From Rutpela maculata (taxonomy: Eukaryota > Arthropoda > Insecta > Coleoptera > Cerambycidae), in the NCBI GenBank assembly GCA_936432065.2, contig OW386286.2, forward strand, positions 9,417,208-9,481,207: DNA of 64,000 bases, in the 5' to 3' direction. This document shows, one piece after another, positions 34,351-44,262 of the stretch (position 1 is the stretch's first letter; the number at the start of each line of letters is the position of its first letter). Both the position numbers and the translations under genes were made by a program. Below the pieces are notes generated by a model. The model saw only the letters and a program-made list of their open reading frames with translations, had not been told where the DNA came from and made no database searches.

Positions 34351-34842
34351 AGGGCTCGACCGACGGCAGAATTCTGCCGATGGGCCGATGCCGATCTTTT
34401 TACTTGAGCATCGGCCAATGCCGATGGCCGATGTTTGAATTTTGAACTTAGACAACAGACATCGATCAAACTGTTAAGAAAAAAAATTAATATTTATTGC
34501 ACAAAAATAGAAACAAAGATATACATTATAAAAAATGGAATTCTAGCTTCTTCAAAGTGTACTGACAATGTTGGCTCCAGCAGACCAGCTCACTTTTACG
34601 ACATCACATGGCAATATTCAAAGTGTACCGAAAAGGTCGGTTGATTGGTTTGATTGTCTATAGACCTCTTAACGCACACATGATTCATTCTATATCTAAA
34701 CAATAAACATTTCATTCCTGACAGAGACTTTAAGTATGCAACCCGTAAGAAAATCCATCGGCCTTATATTTTGCAGATGGCCAATGCCGATGGGTGAAAT
34801 TTTGTACGATCGACGCCAATGCCGATCCATCGGTCGAGCCCT
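34351..34842. mobile_element. hAT-like MITE with GCCGATG repeats
   Basis: Inverted ends AGGGCTCGACCGA and TCGGTCGAGCCCT bound 492 bp. The flanking octamers ATTTTTTT and ATTTTTTA match 7/8, consistent with a hAT duplication, though both are low complexity. The subterminal zones are rich in GCCGATGxCCGAT repeats on both sides (likely transposase-binding arrays). A foldback-family fragment is embedded at 34540-34672. Confidence 0.7.
34540..34672. repeat. Foldback family member 3 (partial)
   Basis: GGAATTCTAGCTTCTTCAAA, GTACTGACAATGTTGG, CAGCAGACCAGCTCACTTTT, CATGGCAATATTCAAAGTGT and GATTGTCTATAGACCTCTTA follow the right half of the hairpin at 23140-23365 in order. The left arm is absent. It lies inside the hAT-like MITE. 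Confidence 0.75.
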
Positions 34843-35005
34843 ATTTTTTATATTAATTTACTGTAGCTTTCTCAAACAACTTATTTAGGCTAGGATTAGA
34901 CTCATTGTTAGTTCTAAAACGGACAACATAGAAATTACTTTTCCTTATTACTTAATCCAAGTTTTTTCACTTTTATTAAAAAAATAAAATAGTTACACTT
35001 AATTA

Positions 35006-35453
35006 TTAGTTTTTTAGCACTTTGCCCCTAATGATTTTAATTTCATCCATTGGGCGATCATTTCTGTCTGTTTCCACCAAACCTATCCTCTTGATAACAT
35101 TCATACCTGAATGTATTCTTCCAAAAATGGCATGCTTTCCATCTAACCATTGCGTAGGAGCTAAAGTAATAAAAAACTGTGATCCATTAGTATCTGGTCC
35201 AGAATTAGCCATGGATAATATTCCAGCACCGGTATGTTTCAGCTCCGGATGGATTTCATCTTTAAAGGTTTGTCCATAGATAGATAGTCCTCCTTTTCCG
35301 GTACCAGTAGGATCACCACCTTGTATCATGAAATCTCTTATTATTCGATGGAATACTGTATTGTTATAGTAGCCCCTCCTTGTGAGTTCTGCGAAATTCC
35401 GACAAGTCTGTGGTGCATGTTTCCAATAAAGTTCAATAGAAAACTCTCCCATC
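35006..35453 (-). CDS. PPIL1: Peptidyl-prolyl cis-trans isomerase-like 1 (PPIL1), exon 2
   Basis: Cyclophilin-type prolyl isomerase that joins the spliceosome through SKIP/SNW1 in other animals. This exon encodes most of the protein: after the split Thr codon it reads MGEFSIELYWKHAPQTCRNF through FHRIIRDFMIQGGDPTGTG (catalytic Arg63, Phe68, Gln71 in this protein's numbering), AGILSMANSGPDTNGSQFFI and WLDGKHAIFG (the Trp of the cyclosporin pocket), ending GKVLKN at 35006. The acceptor is TTATTTAG. With exon 1 it gives 175 residues, close to the 166 of human PPIL1. No lesion is seen. The tail past the cyclophilin fold is slightly longer than in human. Confidence 0.96.
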
Positions 35454-35740
35454 CTAAATAAGAGAAAATATTAAGTATAACATTGTATAAGCGAAATATA
35501 CGTACTAGGGCATGTATCTAATAAAACAGCAATATTTTTCTTCCTTTGCAAAGCAGGCTTCAATCAAACAAAATGTGAGATGACAAATACTGATATTTTT
35601 TAAATGACTTTTATTTTTTATATATTAATAGTGATTATAACAAGTATAGTAAGTTGAATTTAGACTAGTTAATTCTAAAACTAATTATTGGAAGCTAAGA
35701 TTCAGCAGAATTTCGTATAGATGATGTATCCTTTACTTAC

Positions 35741-35820
35741 GTTGTCTCGAACTGGACAAAAGGAGGCTGCCACATTTTATCAGGTATACCTGACTGATTT
35801 ATTCCCTGTAATGCTAACAT
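35741..35820 (-). CDS. PPIL1: PPIL1 exon 1
   Basis: The ATG at 35820 (minus strand) reads MLALQGINQSGIPDKMWQPP then FVQFET and the first two bases of a Thr codon, ending at a GTAAGT donor (35740). It joins exon 2 in phase across an intron of 287 bp. The WQPPxVxxET segment is conserved in PPIL1 orthologues just before the cyclophilin fold, which supports this start. MAN1B1 begins 3.9 kb away on the other strand. Confidence 0.92.
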
Positions 35821-36207
35821 TTTAACTTATTTCTTAAAACAAACTAGCGTTTTAAGGTTAGTGCGGTTTAAAATCAAGTTAGAAAAACAAACACAGCTCG
35901 ACCAGTGCTACCATCTTTAAAAAACGGAGACCATCGAACCATGAAGAATAGGACAAGGAGCAAGTACGACGCGTTTACACTATATTCGTAAAAGTGGAAC
36001 CAAGCCAACATTTTTAGAGTGTAAGGTTGCCTCGTATCTCAAGATCCCCACCAAAAAATGTCATTAGCCAATGAGCAGCTGGTGTGAAGTCACACCAGAT
36101 GCAAAGCCTGATTCAAAATATTTAAGAATTTGTGTAATGTTAATAATTAAGCAAAGAACTCGTAACTGGAACGAGCTCACAATGACCCGCCTGAGGTAGG
36201 GAGTAAT

Positions 36208-36702
36208 CACGGTCATTAAACCATACGGTTGTCTCAATCAGCAGCTTAAGGGCGAGCAGGCCCGTGGAGAGCCAGTACGGGCCCAGGGGTAAAATCAAAT
36301 TTCCGGGCCCCATTCGGCTGGGACAAATCTACTAATTTTCAATACACAATTTGAAATACAATCAACACAAAAATGAATTTAATAGTGAAGGTGCCGGGCC
36401 CGGGCCCCGGGGCTGCAGCCCCCCTGCCCCCTCCCTGTCGTCAGGCCTGAGGGCGAAAGAGACGCGAGAGGCGGGAAATAGAATGAAAGAGACAGACATA
36501 TCTGATTTCCGTGCAAAAGACAGAGACAAAGATGCTTATAGTGTCTACAGGTGACGTAGGCTGTAGACCCTACCGGAATCTCTGTCTCTGTCTTCTGCAC
36601 GGAAATCAGATATGTCTGTCTCTTTCATTCGATTTCCCGCCCCCCGTGACTCTCTCGTCCTAAAGCTGCTGATTGATGTAACCGTATCGTTTATTGACCG
36701 TG
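36208..36702. mobile_element. Mutator-like foldback 1 (perfect 9-bp TSD)
   Basis: Ends CACGGTCATTAAACCATACG and, reversed, CACGGTCAATAAACGATACG. The 9-bp duplication GGGAGTAAT is identical on both sides (36199-36207, 36703-36711). Without the 193-bp hAT insert it is an almost continuous palindrome: AGACAGACATATCTGATTTC on the left pairs with GAAATCAGATATGTCTGTCT on the right, around a centre near 36550. Nine-base duplications point to the Mutator (MULE) superfamily. No transposase is encoded. Confidence 0.85.
36257..36449. mobile_element. Small hAT MITE nested in Mutator-like foldback 1
   Basis: Ends CAGGCCCGTGG and (reversed) CAGGCCTGACG; flanking octamers AGGGCGAG (36249-36256) and AGGGCGAA (36450-36457), 7/8. 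The paralogous foldback at 38477 has the uninterrupted GGGCGAG-AGAGACGCG junction, which proves the insertion. The interior is GC-rich (CCGGGCCCGGGCCCCGGGGC). Confidence 0.8.
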
Positions 36703-36956
36703 GGGAGTAATTACCTCGTATTTTGAGTCACCGTTTTGCATGGTGGTAATTAGGATAAATTGTGGAATACAACATTACAGGTCATAGTACACTTCTGGTC
36801 ATATTTCGGGCCAGTACGAACCGTCCTTTTAGAAAGAGATAACTGCACCGCTACTGCGCGTTCGAAGAACAAGGATAGTCCGACTTTTCATCACCGCACT
36901 CACTTCTCGCTTAAATACTGAAAACGAGAGAACCTTATATACTCTACAAATCTTGG

Positions 36957-37629
36957 AACCAAGCAAGCATGCACAAAATGGCGCTCTCCTCATAGCGAAT
37001 ATCAAGGTACAACCAAAGATGTTTTGTAGTTACAGGTATATATGCTTGTCCTCGTGACGAGAATGCAACTTTTTTGCTCATAACATAATGGAGCTGTTGG
37101 AAATATATATATATATATAAGAGTCTGGAAATGGTCAAATATCTCGAGAAATACACACTGGATACAAAAAAGAAAAAACACGTCCTTAATAATTTTGAAA
37201 GCTATCTAATGATACCAAACGCGACTCCCAGCCCCCACCCCACACCTCTTGGAGTGGGGCGGGGGGCAACTTTAAAATCTTAAATGGGTACCTCTATTTT
37301 TTATTGCAGAATCAAATTCTATGGCAAAAATGACGTCAAGTTTGTCTGAAACGTTTTTTCCGATTCGTGAGAGATGGCGCTGTAATCGCAAAAATATTTC
37401 TTCGTAATTTCTAAAAAATTCTACGGAAGAATGAAAAATAATAAAGTACGAGTTCATTTTCTTAAAAAAGCCATTCAATGGTGTTACATTTAATCGCGCT
37501 TTGTGCGACGGTTTTCCTCAATATTTCCATAAAAGCGTGTTTGCTCCCCTCTTTCTTCATGATCTTCATTAATTTGCTGCGGGGTGGCCACTCTCTTGTC
37601 CCTAATTTCATACTAGACTTTGCCCGACT
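36957..37629. other. Intergenic DNA between two transposon copies
   Basis: No gene recognised. Contains an (AT)n microsatellite at about 37102-37118 and a G/C-rich patch near 37240-37265. Short ORFs here have no recognisable domains. Confidence 0.5.
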
Positions 37630-37736
37630 CCAACATTTTTAGAGTATAAGGTTGCCTCGTAACTCACGATCCCCACCAAAAAATGTCATTAGCCAATGAG
37701 CAGTTGGTGTGAAATCACGCCAGATGCAAAGATTAA

Positions 37737-38211
37737 AGCCTCAGTTACATAGAGCTTAACGGTAAAATTAGTGTAGTTGCTCTTGTAGTGCGAAAGCTCG
37801 GTACATGCATTTAAATACAACCGTTTACATAGAAACTTATTGCAATGACTTACTGCAAGGTCCAAGGTTTCTGCACTACCAAGTCCACACTGTCCAATCA
37901 GAACGAACTTCATGCGGTTGGCAGTTCATGTATCGTTAACCTCAAATTTTTAAAATAAAAACTGCGATTGTATTTTATATATTTGTGAAATTCAACAATT
38001 AGCTAGTTTAATATGAATTTGGATGATACCTTGGCGTCACTACTAGGATCGTATCCAGTAGTGTGTGATAGAAATTCTAAGTAGGTATTTTAAGAACATA
38101 TTGGTTCATGCGCATGCGTAGCGTTCCATTGTAAACGGTGTTGAAAAATACCACCAAATCCATTACTAATTTCACACTAATTTTTTACACTAATCTTTAT
38201 GTAACTGATAC
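37737..38211. mobile_element. TTAA-target MITE (piggyBac-like)
   Basis: TTAA at 37733-37736 and 38212-38215 flanks a 475-bp insert whose ends contain CAGTTACATA(G/A)AG facing CTTTATGTAACTG, plus AAAATTAGTGTA / TACACTAATTTT-like subterminal pairs. Copy A of the surrounding repeat lacks the insert and reads ...GATGCAAAGCCTGATTCAAAA, equivalent to the empty site. There is no ORF. Confidence 0.8.
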
Positions 38212-38620
38212 TTAATTCAAAACATTGTAAGGATTTGTGTAATAATAATTAAGCAAAGAACTCGTAACTAGCACGAGTTCGCAATAATGATCCGCTTGAG
38301 GCAGGGGTTAATTACCTCATATTTTGAGTCACAGTTTTGCATGGTGGTAATCAAGATAAGTTGCGGAATATATATAACACTACAGACCCAGAAGACAGGA
38401 ACTATAGTTTCTAGTTCCTGTCTTCTGTGCTACAGATCATAGTATACTTCTGGTCATATTTCGGGCCAGTACGGACCACGGTCATTAAACCCTAGGGTTG
38501 TCTCAATCAGCAGCTTGTGGGCGAGAGAGACGCGGGGGGCGGGAAATAGAATGAAAGAGACAGACATATCTGATTTCCGTGCAAAAAACAGAGACAAAGA
38601 TGCTTGTAGTGTCTACAGGT

Positions 38621-39129
38621 CACGGTCAGTAAACTATACGGTTGCATCATCCAGCAGCTTTTAGACGAAGGAGCGCGCGGGAGGGGTAACCGAAAATGAC
38701 GTAGCCTCTAGACCCAGCCAGGGCCGGCACTAGACATTTTGCTACTCACTCAATTAATAAACACTGATATAAACGAATAGTATACACTGGGACGACAGCA
38801 AACTAGTTTATTACACCAGACAGTTACAGTGCGATGTGAGATAAACAATATAAAAATAAACACACTGCCGTTGTAGTATGCCAGACAAATTGAAAACACG
38901 ACACGCGGCAACTAGTGCCGGCTCTGGATTTACCTAGACTTTGACCTTGATCTGAATAATTAAACAAATAAAGCGTGCAAGAGAGACATATATCCGATTC
39001 CCATGCAAAAGATAGAGACAAAGAGATCGGTGGCTACATGACGTAGGCGCTAGACCGAAGTTCCCCCCCTGCGCGCTCCTTCGTCCAGAAGCTACTGGAT
39101 GAGGTAACCGTTATAGTTTAATAACCGTG
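38621..39129. mobile_element. Mutator-like foldback 3, nested in foldback 2 (perfect 9-bp TSD)
   Basis: Ends CACGGTCAGTAAACTATACG and (reversed) CACGGTTATTAAACTATAAC. TCTACAGGT is duplicated exactly on each side (38612-38620, 39130-39138). Foldback 1 has the uninterrupted GTGTCTACAGGTGACG centre. The arms pair through GGAGCGCGC / GCGCGCTCC and the TGACGTAG motifs. It contains a further small CAGGGCCGGCACTAG-ended insert. Confidence 0.87.
38719..38926. repeat. Small hAT-like MITE inside foldback 3
   Basis: Inverted ends CAGGGCCGGCACTAG and CTAGTGCCGGCTCTG enclose 208 bp. The flanking octamers GACCCAGC and GATTTACC agree at five of eight positions, so the duplication is weak. The end sequence resembles hAT termini. 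Confidence 0.6.
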
Positions 39130-39674
39130 TCTACAGGTGACGTAGGCTGTAGACCCTACCGGAATCTTTGTCTCTGTCTTCTGCACGGAAATCAGATACG
39201 TCTGTCTCTTTCATTCGATTTCCCGCCCCCCGCGTCTCTCTCGTCCTAAAGCAGCTGATTGATGCAACCGTATCGTTTATTGACCGTGAGTACGGACTAC
39301 CGTCCTTCTAGAAAAAGATAACTGCATCGCTACTACGCATTCGAAGAACAAGGATAATCTGACTTCATCACCGCACTCACTTCTCGCACTAGAGCTGAAT
39401 ATGAGAGAACCTTATACTCTACAAATCTTGGTTCAACTCTACCTTTGACCGACTCTACCAATCTTGGTTTTGACTGAATTTTATTTTCAGTAGTTGGTAC
39501 GACGACGTAGGGGGGTTGACGTCAAGCAGACAAGTGAGTGACAAGAGACAAGACTGACAAGAGACAACTATAATTTTGGTTAATTTGTGGGGTTGTTGGT
39601 TTTGTGGAAAAGTATCTAGTTTAGCTGGGAACGTTTACAGGAATTATGCAATTTATATAAATTATTGTAAAGAA

Positions 39675-39767
39675 ATGGTCGTTTACAACCATGACCATGT
39701 CGCTCTTGACGTGTCTGGTTCTAGTGAAACTCTACTTGATAAGAAAAGAACAAAAAGTCTAAGAAGG
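39675..39767 (+). CDS. MAN1B1: ER alpha-1,2-mannosidase (MAN1B1-type), exon 1
   Basis: ATG at 39675 followed by MVVYNHDHVALDVSGSSETL and LDKKRTKSLRR (31 codons), ending at a GTGTGT donor (39768). This is the N-terminal cytosolic tail of a type II membrane protein. In-frame sequence upstream lacks an ATG before the preceding stop, so 39675 is the likely start. Identity rests on the junction with exon 2, where LRR joins YWNQLSKCQR, equivalent to the W(K)QLSRLQR region of vertebrate MAN1B1 just before the membrane span. The 5' leader follows a TE-filled intergenic region. Confidence 0.8.
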
Positions 39768-40065
39768 GTGTGTATACTTTATTTCTGATTTAGATCTTGT
39801 TATATTTGATTTAATGTATATCAACTATAAGTAAATGAATAGGAGGTATATAGGATGTCTTTAAATTAAAGAGCACAATTTCAGGAGTTTATGCGGGACA
39901 TAAAAATAAGTCAAAATGTTGTAATGAACATATGTCACGTTTCTGAAGATGCATTCCATAATTTGAAAATATAGCAGAAATGAATATAAGATGCTAATTT
40001 TTGTACATTACACTGCGTTAATAACTTTTAGTTTCGGATACCTTCTAATAATGTATCTTTTTCAG

Positions 40066-40375
40066 TACTGGAACCAGTTGTCAAAATGCCAAAGGAGTTT
40101 TATATACACCATTGCTTCAATAGTGTTTCTCACAGTGTTTTATTTAGTATCCTATGAACCAGAATCTGCGGTGGTATCAGTAAATGCAAGTGGTAATGAA
40201 AATAGAAAAGATATATTGAAAAATATCCGAAATGATCCGAGAGATGTGGAACCTAATTTTAACGAGGTCGTACATGAGAATCAGGTGCTAGAAGAGCCCG
40301 CGGGAGCTGAAATTGATAATAATGTGAACAAAAATCAAGTACTTTTACCTCCTAAAGTTGAACCAAGATTTACAG
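40066..40375 (+). CDS. MAN1B1: ER alpha-1,2-mannosidase (MAN1B1-type), exon 2
   Basis: Acceptor TTTTTCAG, then YWNQLSKCQRSFIYTIASIV. A hydrophobic signal anchor at about residues 43-60 (FIYTIASIVFLTVFYLVS) is followed by a low-complexity acidic stem (residues 61-134: SGNENRKDILKNIRND, VHENQVLEEPAGAEIDNN). It ends PRFT plus one base at a GTATGT donor (40376), phase 1. The stem is typically poorly conserved in this family, so membrane topology and the exon-3 match carry the call. The ER/Golgi lumenal enzyme trims one mannose from Man9GlcNAc2 and helps route misfolded glycoproteins to degradation. Confidence 0.82.
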
Positions 40376-40950
40376 GTATGTCTGATGTCTCTAGAAAATT
40401 CATTTGAAAAACTAATATGAAGTTTTATTTCCGATCAAAAAATTTACCTTTGATTGCAGAGGTTTATTAAAATACTTTAAGTTTTGTGTTACAAGTTTTA
40501 CTACCTGGTTTATATCTGATTTATCAATTAATTAATTTATTACCTAGAAGTTTCTCTTAATATTGAGAAGAATAAAAGAATAATGCCATTATTTTATTAT
40601 TCTTTTATCTTTAGCACACATATCTTAATTCTTAAAACACAATATAAGTTACCAAATTTGTATCTAATCAGGCTAAGCCTGAAATTTAATTATAGTATTG
40701 GTAAATGATACAGTATCTCAATATTTTTCATAGTATTTTTGTTTTTTATACAGGTTGTAACAAAATGATACCACAAATAAAATGTGGCAAGATATAAACA
40801 AATCTACCTATATACACGTGTCCTAATTGCAGTATGTACCATTTTCTTATTTTGGTGAGGTTCTTGTTAACGATTAGGGGTATTATCGAAACTTACACAG
40901 TAGTGCTCACTTGAAGAAATCTGTTATTGAAATAATTTCTGGCCTTTTAA

Positions 40951-41103
40951 CACGTTCACTGCTGACGAAAATTTGAATAGAACATGAAAGGCTAACAGAT
41001 ACTGGCCCATAAGTTGCATGTAGAATGAGGACGGCATTAGACGACATGCGCTCCCTACCAACTACCGGTATGGCATCTAAAGACGTCATCAGCACTCAAC
41101 GTG
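40951..41103. repeat. piggyBac-like MITE (TTAA)
   Basis: TTAA at 40947-40950 and 41104-41107. Inverted ends CACGTTCACTGCTGACGA and (reversed) CACGTTGAGTGCTGATGACG. 153 bp, noncoding. TTAA-CACGTT ends are seen in piggyBac-type MITEs. Confidence 0.75.
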
Positions 41104-41867
41104 TTAAATCAATTTGGGATATCACCAGAGGCGATCAACTATACCTTTTTACAAAATGATAAATTTTTGGGATCTTTCTTTACTTTATAACAAAAAAATA
41201 TCTAGCATTTTCTTCTGTGGAGTTGGTATTTATTTTCCATAAACTAAACTTTACAATATTGCATTATTCGTTTTGTGTTATGTCTCCATTTTAAAATTAA
41301 GAGCAAATCATGACTACAAGTTTTCACTTAGACGAATTTAATACAGTATTAAAAAAATATTCATTACTAGTCCAGTCAGTGAAAACGAAAAAAACCTCAG
41401 ACGCCAGTTAAGGAAGGCCGATTTGGATAAAATCAATAGCTTTCGATTCGTTATCGCAAGTACTGTAAAGTCTACATGGCCTGAAAGTGTGTACATTATC
41501 AGTTGTTATAAACAAATTATATACAAAACTTTTTATGTTTAATGAAAAAAAAGTTTCTAGGGGGTTTTTGCCATCACAGATTTCATATGCAAAGCTGAAA
41601 ATACTATTTACTGTTTATGACACATTGGTAATATAAGATTTATGTGGTGTTGCAATAATGAGGAAAGTATAAATCTTAAATCACTTAAAAGTGCATTAGT
41701 TACCTTGAAACATAATACTAATTCGAAACCTATATAGATATCACCTGTAAAATTTATAATGTAACAAAAGTAACATTTTTAAAATATGAATAAATTTTGA
41801 ATGAAGTCACTTACTAATAGTAAGGAATCTAGCATCCAAAAAGACACGTCTAAAATGCCGAACCCTG

Positions 41868-43537
41868 AACTCGCTGGTATAATATTTAAAAAATGTGGAT
41901 ATTATCCAGAATTTTATGCCGAATCCGATTCTAGAGGGCGCGATGTCGGCCAAGATTGCGAAATTGCAAAAAAACTAATAATTTCGAAAAAAATTTAGAA
42001 CTTAAATATTTCATTATCTTTCGTTTACATTGCATTTACGAGCTTATTTATAAAGATTTTTTAATAATTCTAATATCAATCGAAAGCTTAATATTTGCAG
42101 TTTCATACGGGTTTAATAGAGAGACATTATTTTCATTATAAACAACACTATAAATTGTTTAAACAATATGTGCTCGGAAAGTGTAGTGTAATTTTCGGCG
42201 TCGAGGTACTTTTGTTATTATTGCAGATAGATGTGTAGTTATTCGAGACGAAATACGTAGAATAGACCAACGAACATTTTTTTTTAAAGCAATTTTTTAA
42301 TTCTCTGAATAATTTAGGAGATATGATTTTTTTTAAATGTTTGGATCTACCGCGCGCGCGGTTTTGTCTCTGTAGGCTATTTACACATGATTTCGAGGCA
42401 CTGCTGTTATAATAAAAGATTTTATTATTACGTACAGTGCTCGTCACAATAATTTTGCCACCTATGGCAAGTTTTATTTGATTTATCAGTTTTATACGGC
42501 GCGGTAGCTCAATCGGTTAAGGCGTATTGAGTGGCGAATATGCTGATCGGCTGCTTACCGCGCTCTGGGTTCGAACCCCAGCCCCGGTATTGACAACACC
42601 GGTGGGGTGTGGATGTATGTCTGCGTTTTTCCAAATATGTAATCCTTTTCCGCACCACAGATAGGTTTTTTTTCCTGGTATTATGAAGATGTTGAGCTTT
42701 ATTTTCAACAAAAGCTGCTTTATTTTTGTATACAAAACAGGAAATTTCATAAATATATACTGATATCAGGGTTAGAATATTTAATGATTTAAAGGCATCT
42801 CTGCAAGATTCATTATAACCTACATTTGCCATGATACGTACTGCTCGCTTTTGTATAAGAAAAATGCTGTGTGCTTCCGGTGATAGACCCCAATGGACTA
42901 TGGCATATTTAATACTGGAGTGAAATGACGCAAAGTATAATTGCCTTATAATTGATGAACTGCACTGCTTTGATGTTAAAGCTAATGCATAGCATGCCTT
43001 GGATAATTTAGTACTGACATCTTGTATGTGGTTAGACCATTTAAGATGACAATCTATCCTTAATCCTAACATTTTTGAGTTCTGAGAGTAATTGATATTA
43101 GTTTGGCCATCTAAGACTATGCCATCATTTACATTTAGATTAGATTTTAATGTTTTAAAAACTACAATTGCTGTCTTTTCATGGTTAATGCATAATTTGT
43201 TCTTCTCAGCCCATTTGCTGATTTTGGCATACATTAAAATGGCACAGTCTTCCGCATCAGACAGGTTTTTACATTTGATTAGAATATTAGTATCATCTGC
43301 ATATGATACTACTGAACACAATGGATGTTCTAAATAATTCAACATATCGTTAATAAAAATAATAAATAACGTTGGGCCCAATATGGATCCCTGAGGGACT
43401 CCTGTATTAACAACGGATAATGACGAAAGTGAATCCTTAATTTTTACCTGCTGAGCGCGGTTTGACAGATAGCAATTAAACCATTCATAAGCAACACCCC
43501 CGACTCCATTTTTAATACAAGCTACTGATACAGACAT
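41868..43537 (-). pseudogene. LINE ORF2 (RT) and 3' end, interrupted by a SINE
   Basis: Minus strand. From 43537 down to about 42660 one long open frame encodes the RT core: NTGVPQGSILGPTLFIIFIN, the intact active site SYADDTNILI, CINHEKTAIVVFKTLKSNLN, MLGLRIDCHLKWSNHI, and the thumb/C-terminal region KRAVRIMANVGYNESCRDAF. The SINE at 42498-42656 then breaks the C-terminus, and the reading frame runs on through antisense SINE by chance. The 3' end of the LINE (41868-42343) resumes after about 150 bp of other sequence. It is 5'-truncated (no endonuclease) and lies antisense to MAN1B1. Confidence 0.85.
42498..42656 (+). repeat. tRNA-derived SINE, copy 2
   Basis: GGCGCGGTAGCTCAATCGGT head with A-box TAGCTCAATCGG (42505-42516) and B-box GGTTCGAACCCC (about 42568-42579), then CGGTATTGACAACACCGGTG and GTCTGCGTTTTTCC to the end near TTTTCCGCAC. 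It matches copy 1 at 31969-32127 along its whole length, including its non-tRNA body. It is inserted in a LINE C-terminal region, like copy 1. A tRNA-only prediction here would be a false positive. Confidence 0.88.
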
Positions 43538-43649
43538 TTTTGTGATGGCACTATACTATGCTACTAGAATAAACATAAATGAGTTGTGGATACATAGATT
43601 CGATCTGTATATACCTATTCACTGCATAATATAAAAAATGTCGACTACG

Positions 43650-44262
43650 CAGAATACATCAGAAATTTATTTGGGCAATTTTTTTCTATGTACTTACATC
43701 TTAAGTGGTTGCGATACGGTCAGTTTTCCTTTCCAAAAAGGAAAAAGTTACGTATTCAAAACATGCCTCAAATATGCCAATGATCCTGAGTTACAGTCAT
43801 ATTGAATTTCCCACTCGACAGTTCATTTAATACTGCTGAATTTGAAGACTCTGCACGATATTTCTTTAAGATCTTATGTAGTAGACCGTTTTTCATTGGT
43901 AATTTTGACAATTTGCGAGCCCATTTATTTCACACTTGTAAATCAGATATTCGAAATTTGCCACCAACTGAAGACTCATTTCACCAGCACATTCTTAGCT
44001 GCCTACCAGATAATTATTTAGAAGACAGCAAGTTGCGTCAATCCAGTGCTTCCCAACCCTAAAGATGTGGGTTGGGTTTCGAAGGACAATATATTAGTAC
44101 CAAGACTTATGACATAAAGTGTCCATCCAAATGTAATGCCTGGAAACATATTTTGTAAATGCAAACAGTTCCAAAATTGTATTGGTAACTGCAGTTGTGC
44201 TAAGGCCAGTTTGGCGTGCATAATAGGTTGTTTTTATGAAGGCCGATGTCAAAGGTGTTAGT
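43650..44262 (+). pseudogene. Degenerate repetitive ORF with C-terminal cysteine-rich motif
   Basis: Plus strand. LCTYILSGCDTVSFPFQKGK ends at a stop (about 43803). Then in another frame AEFEDSARYFFKILCSRPFF and SDIRNLPPTEDSFHQHILSC run to about 44040, and a final frame reads GWVSKDNILVPRLMT and a cysteine-rich tail CKCKQFQNCIGNCSCAKASL, ACIIGCFYEGRC. The order (GCDT block, LPPT block, Cys-rich end) parallels the minus-strand remnant at 5803-6660, so both are the same broad family. Function unknown. It lies in the MAN1B1 intron. Confidence 0.7.

Larger units (their letters stand above)
36005..36956. mobile_element. TIR transposon, copy A (flanked by AACCAAG)
   Basis: Left end CCAACATTTTTAGAGTGTAA and right end (reversed) CCAAGATTTGTAGAGTATAT are inverted. 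AACCAAG lies directly outside on both sides (35998-36004, 36957-36963). The body without insertions is about 450 bp. A Mutator-like foldback (36208-36702), itself carrying a small hAT, is inserted in it. Copy B of the same family is at 37630-39431. There is no ORF. Confidence 0.75.
38477..39288. mobile_element. Mutator-like foldback 2 (perfect 9-bp TSD)
   Basis: Same family as 36208-36702, with ends CACGGTCATTAAACC and GGTCAATAAACGATACGG (reversed strand). AGTACGGAC is duplicated exactly (38468-38476, 39289-39297). Copy A of the host repeat has the unoccupied CCAGTACGAACCGTCC site at about 36810, so this is an independent insertion. It is interrupted near its centre by foldback 3. Confidence 0.87.
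37630..39431. mobile_element. TIR transposon, copy B
   Basis: Same family as 36005-36956: shared left block CAACATTTTTAGAGT, ATCCCCACCAAAAAATGTCA and TTAGCCAATGAGCAG; shared right block TTCGAAGAACAAGGAT and CCGCACTCACTTCTCGC, ending CTCTACAAATCTTGG. It is longer because it carries a TTAA-flanked MITE (37737-38211) and a Mutator-like foldback (38477-39288) with another inside it. A 38387-38437 hairpin (AGAAGACAGGAACTA / TAGTTCCTGTCTTCT) is private to this copy. No clear target duplication at its own ends. Confidence 0.75.

Noticed and set aside
39576..39674. An N-terminal extension of the mannosidase exon 1
   Set aside because: The open frame begins without an ATG; the first in-frame ATG is 39675.
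42498..42600. A tRNA gene, because of clear A- and B-box sequences (also at 31969)
   Set aside because: The same non-tRNA body follows both copies, box spacing is too long and no cloverleaf with a proper acceptor stem can be drawn, so these are SINE heads.
42509..42660. The C-terminal extension of the LINE reading frame through the SINE as a fusion protein
   Set aside because: It is antisense SINE read by chance; the true LINE C-terminus lies beyond the insertion.
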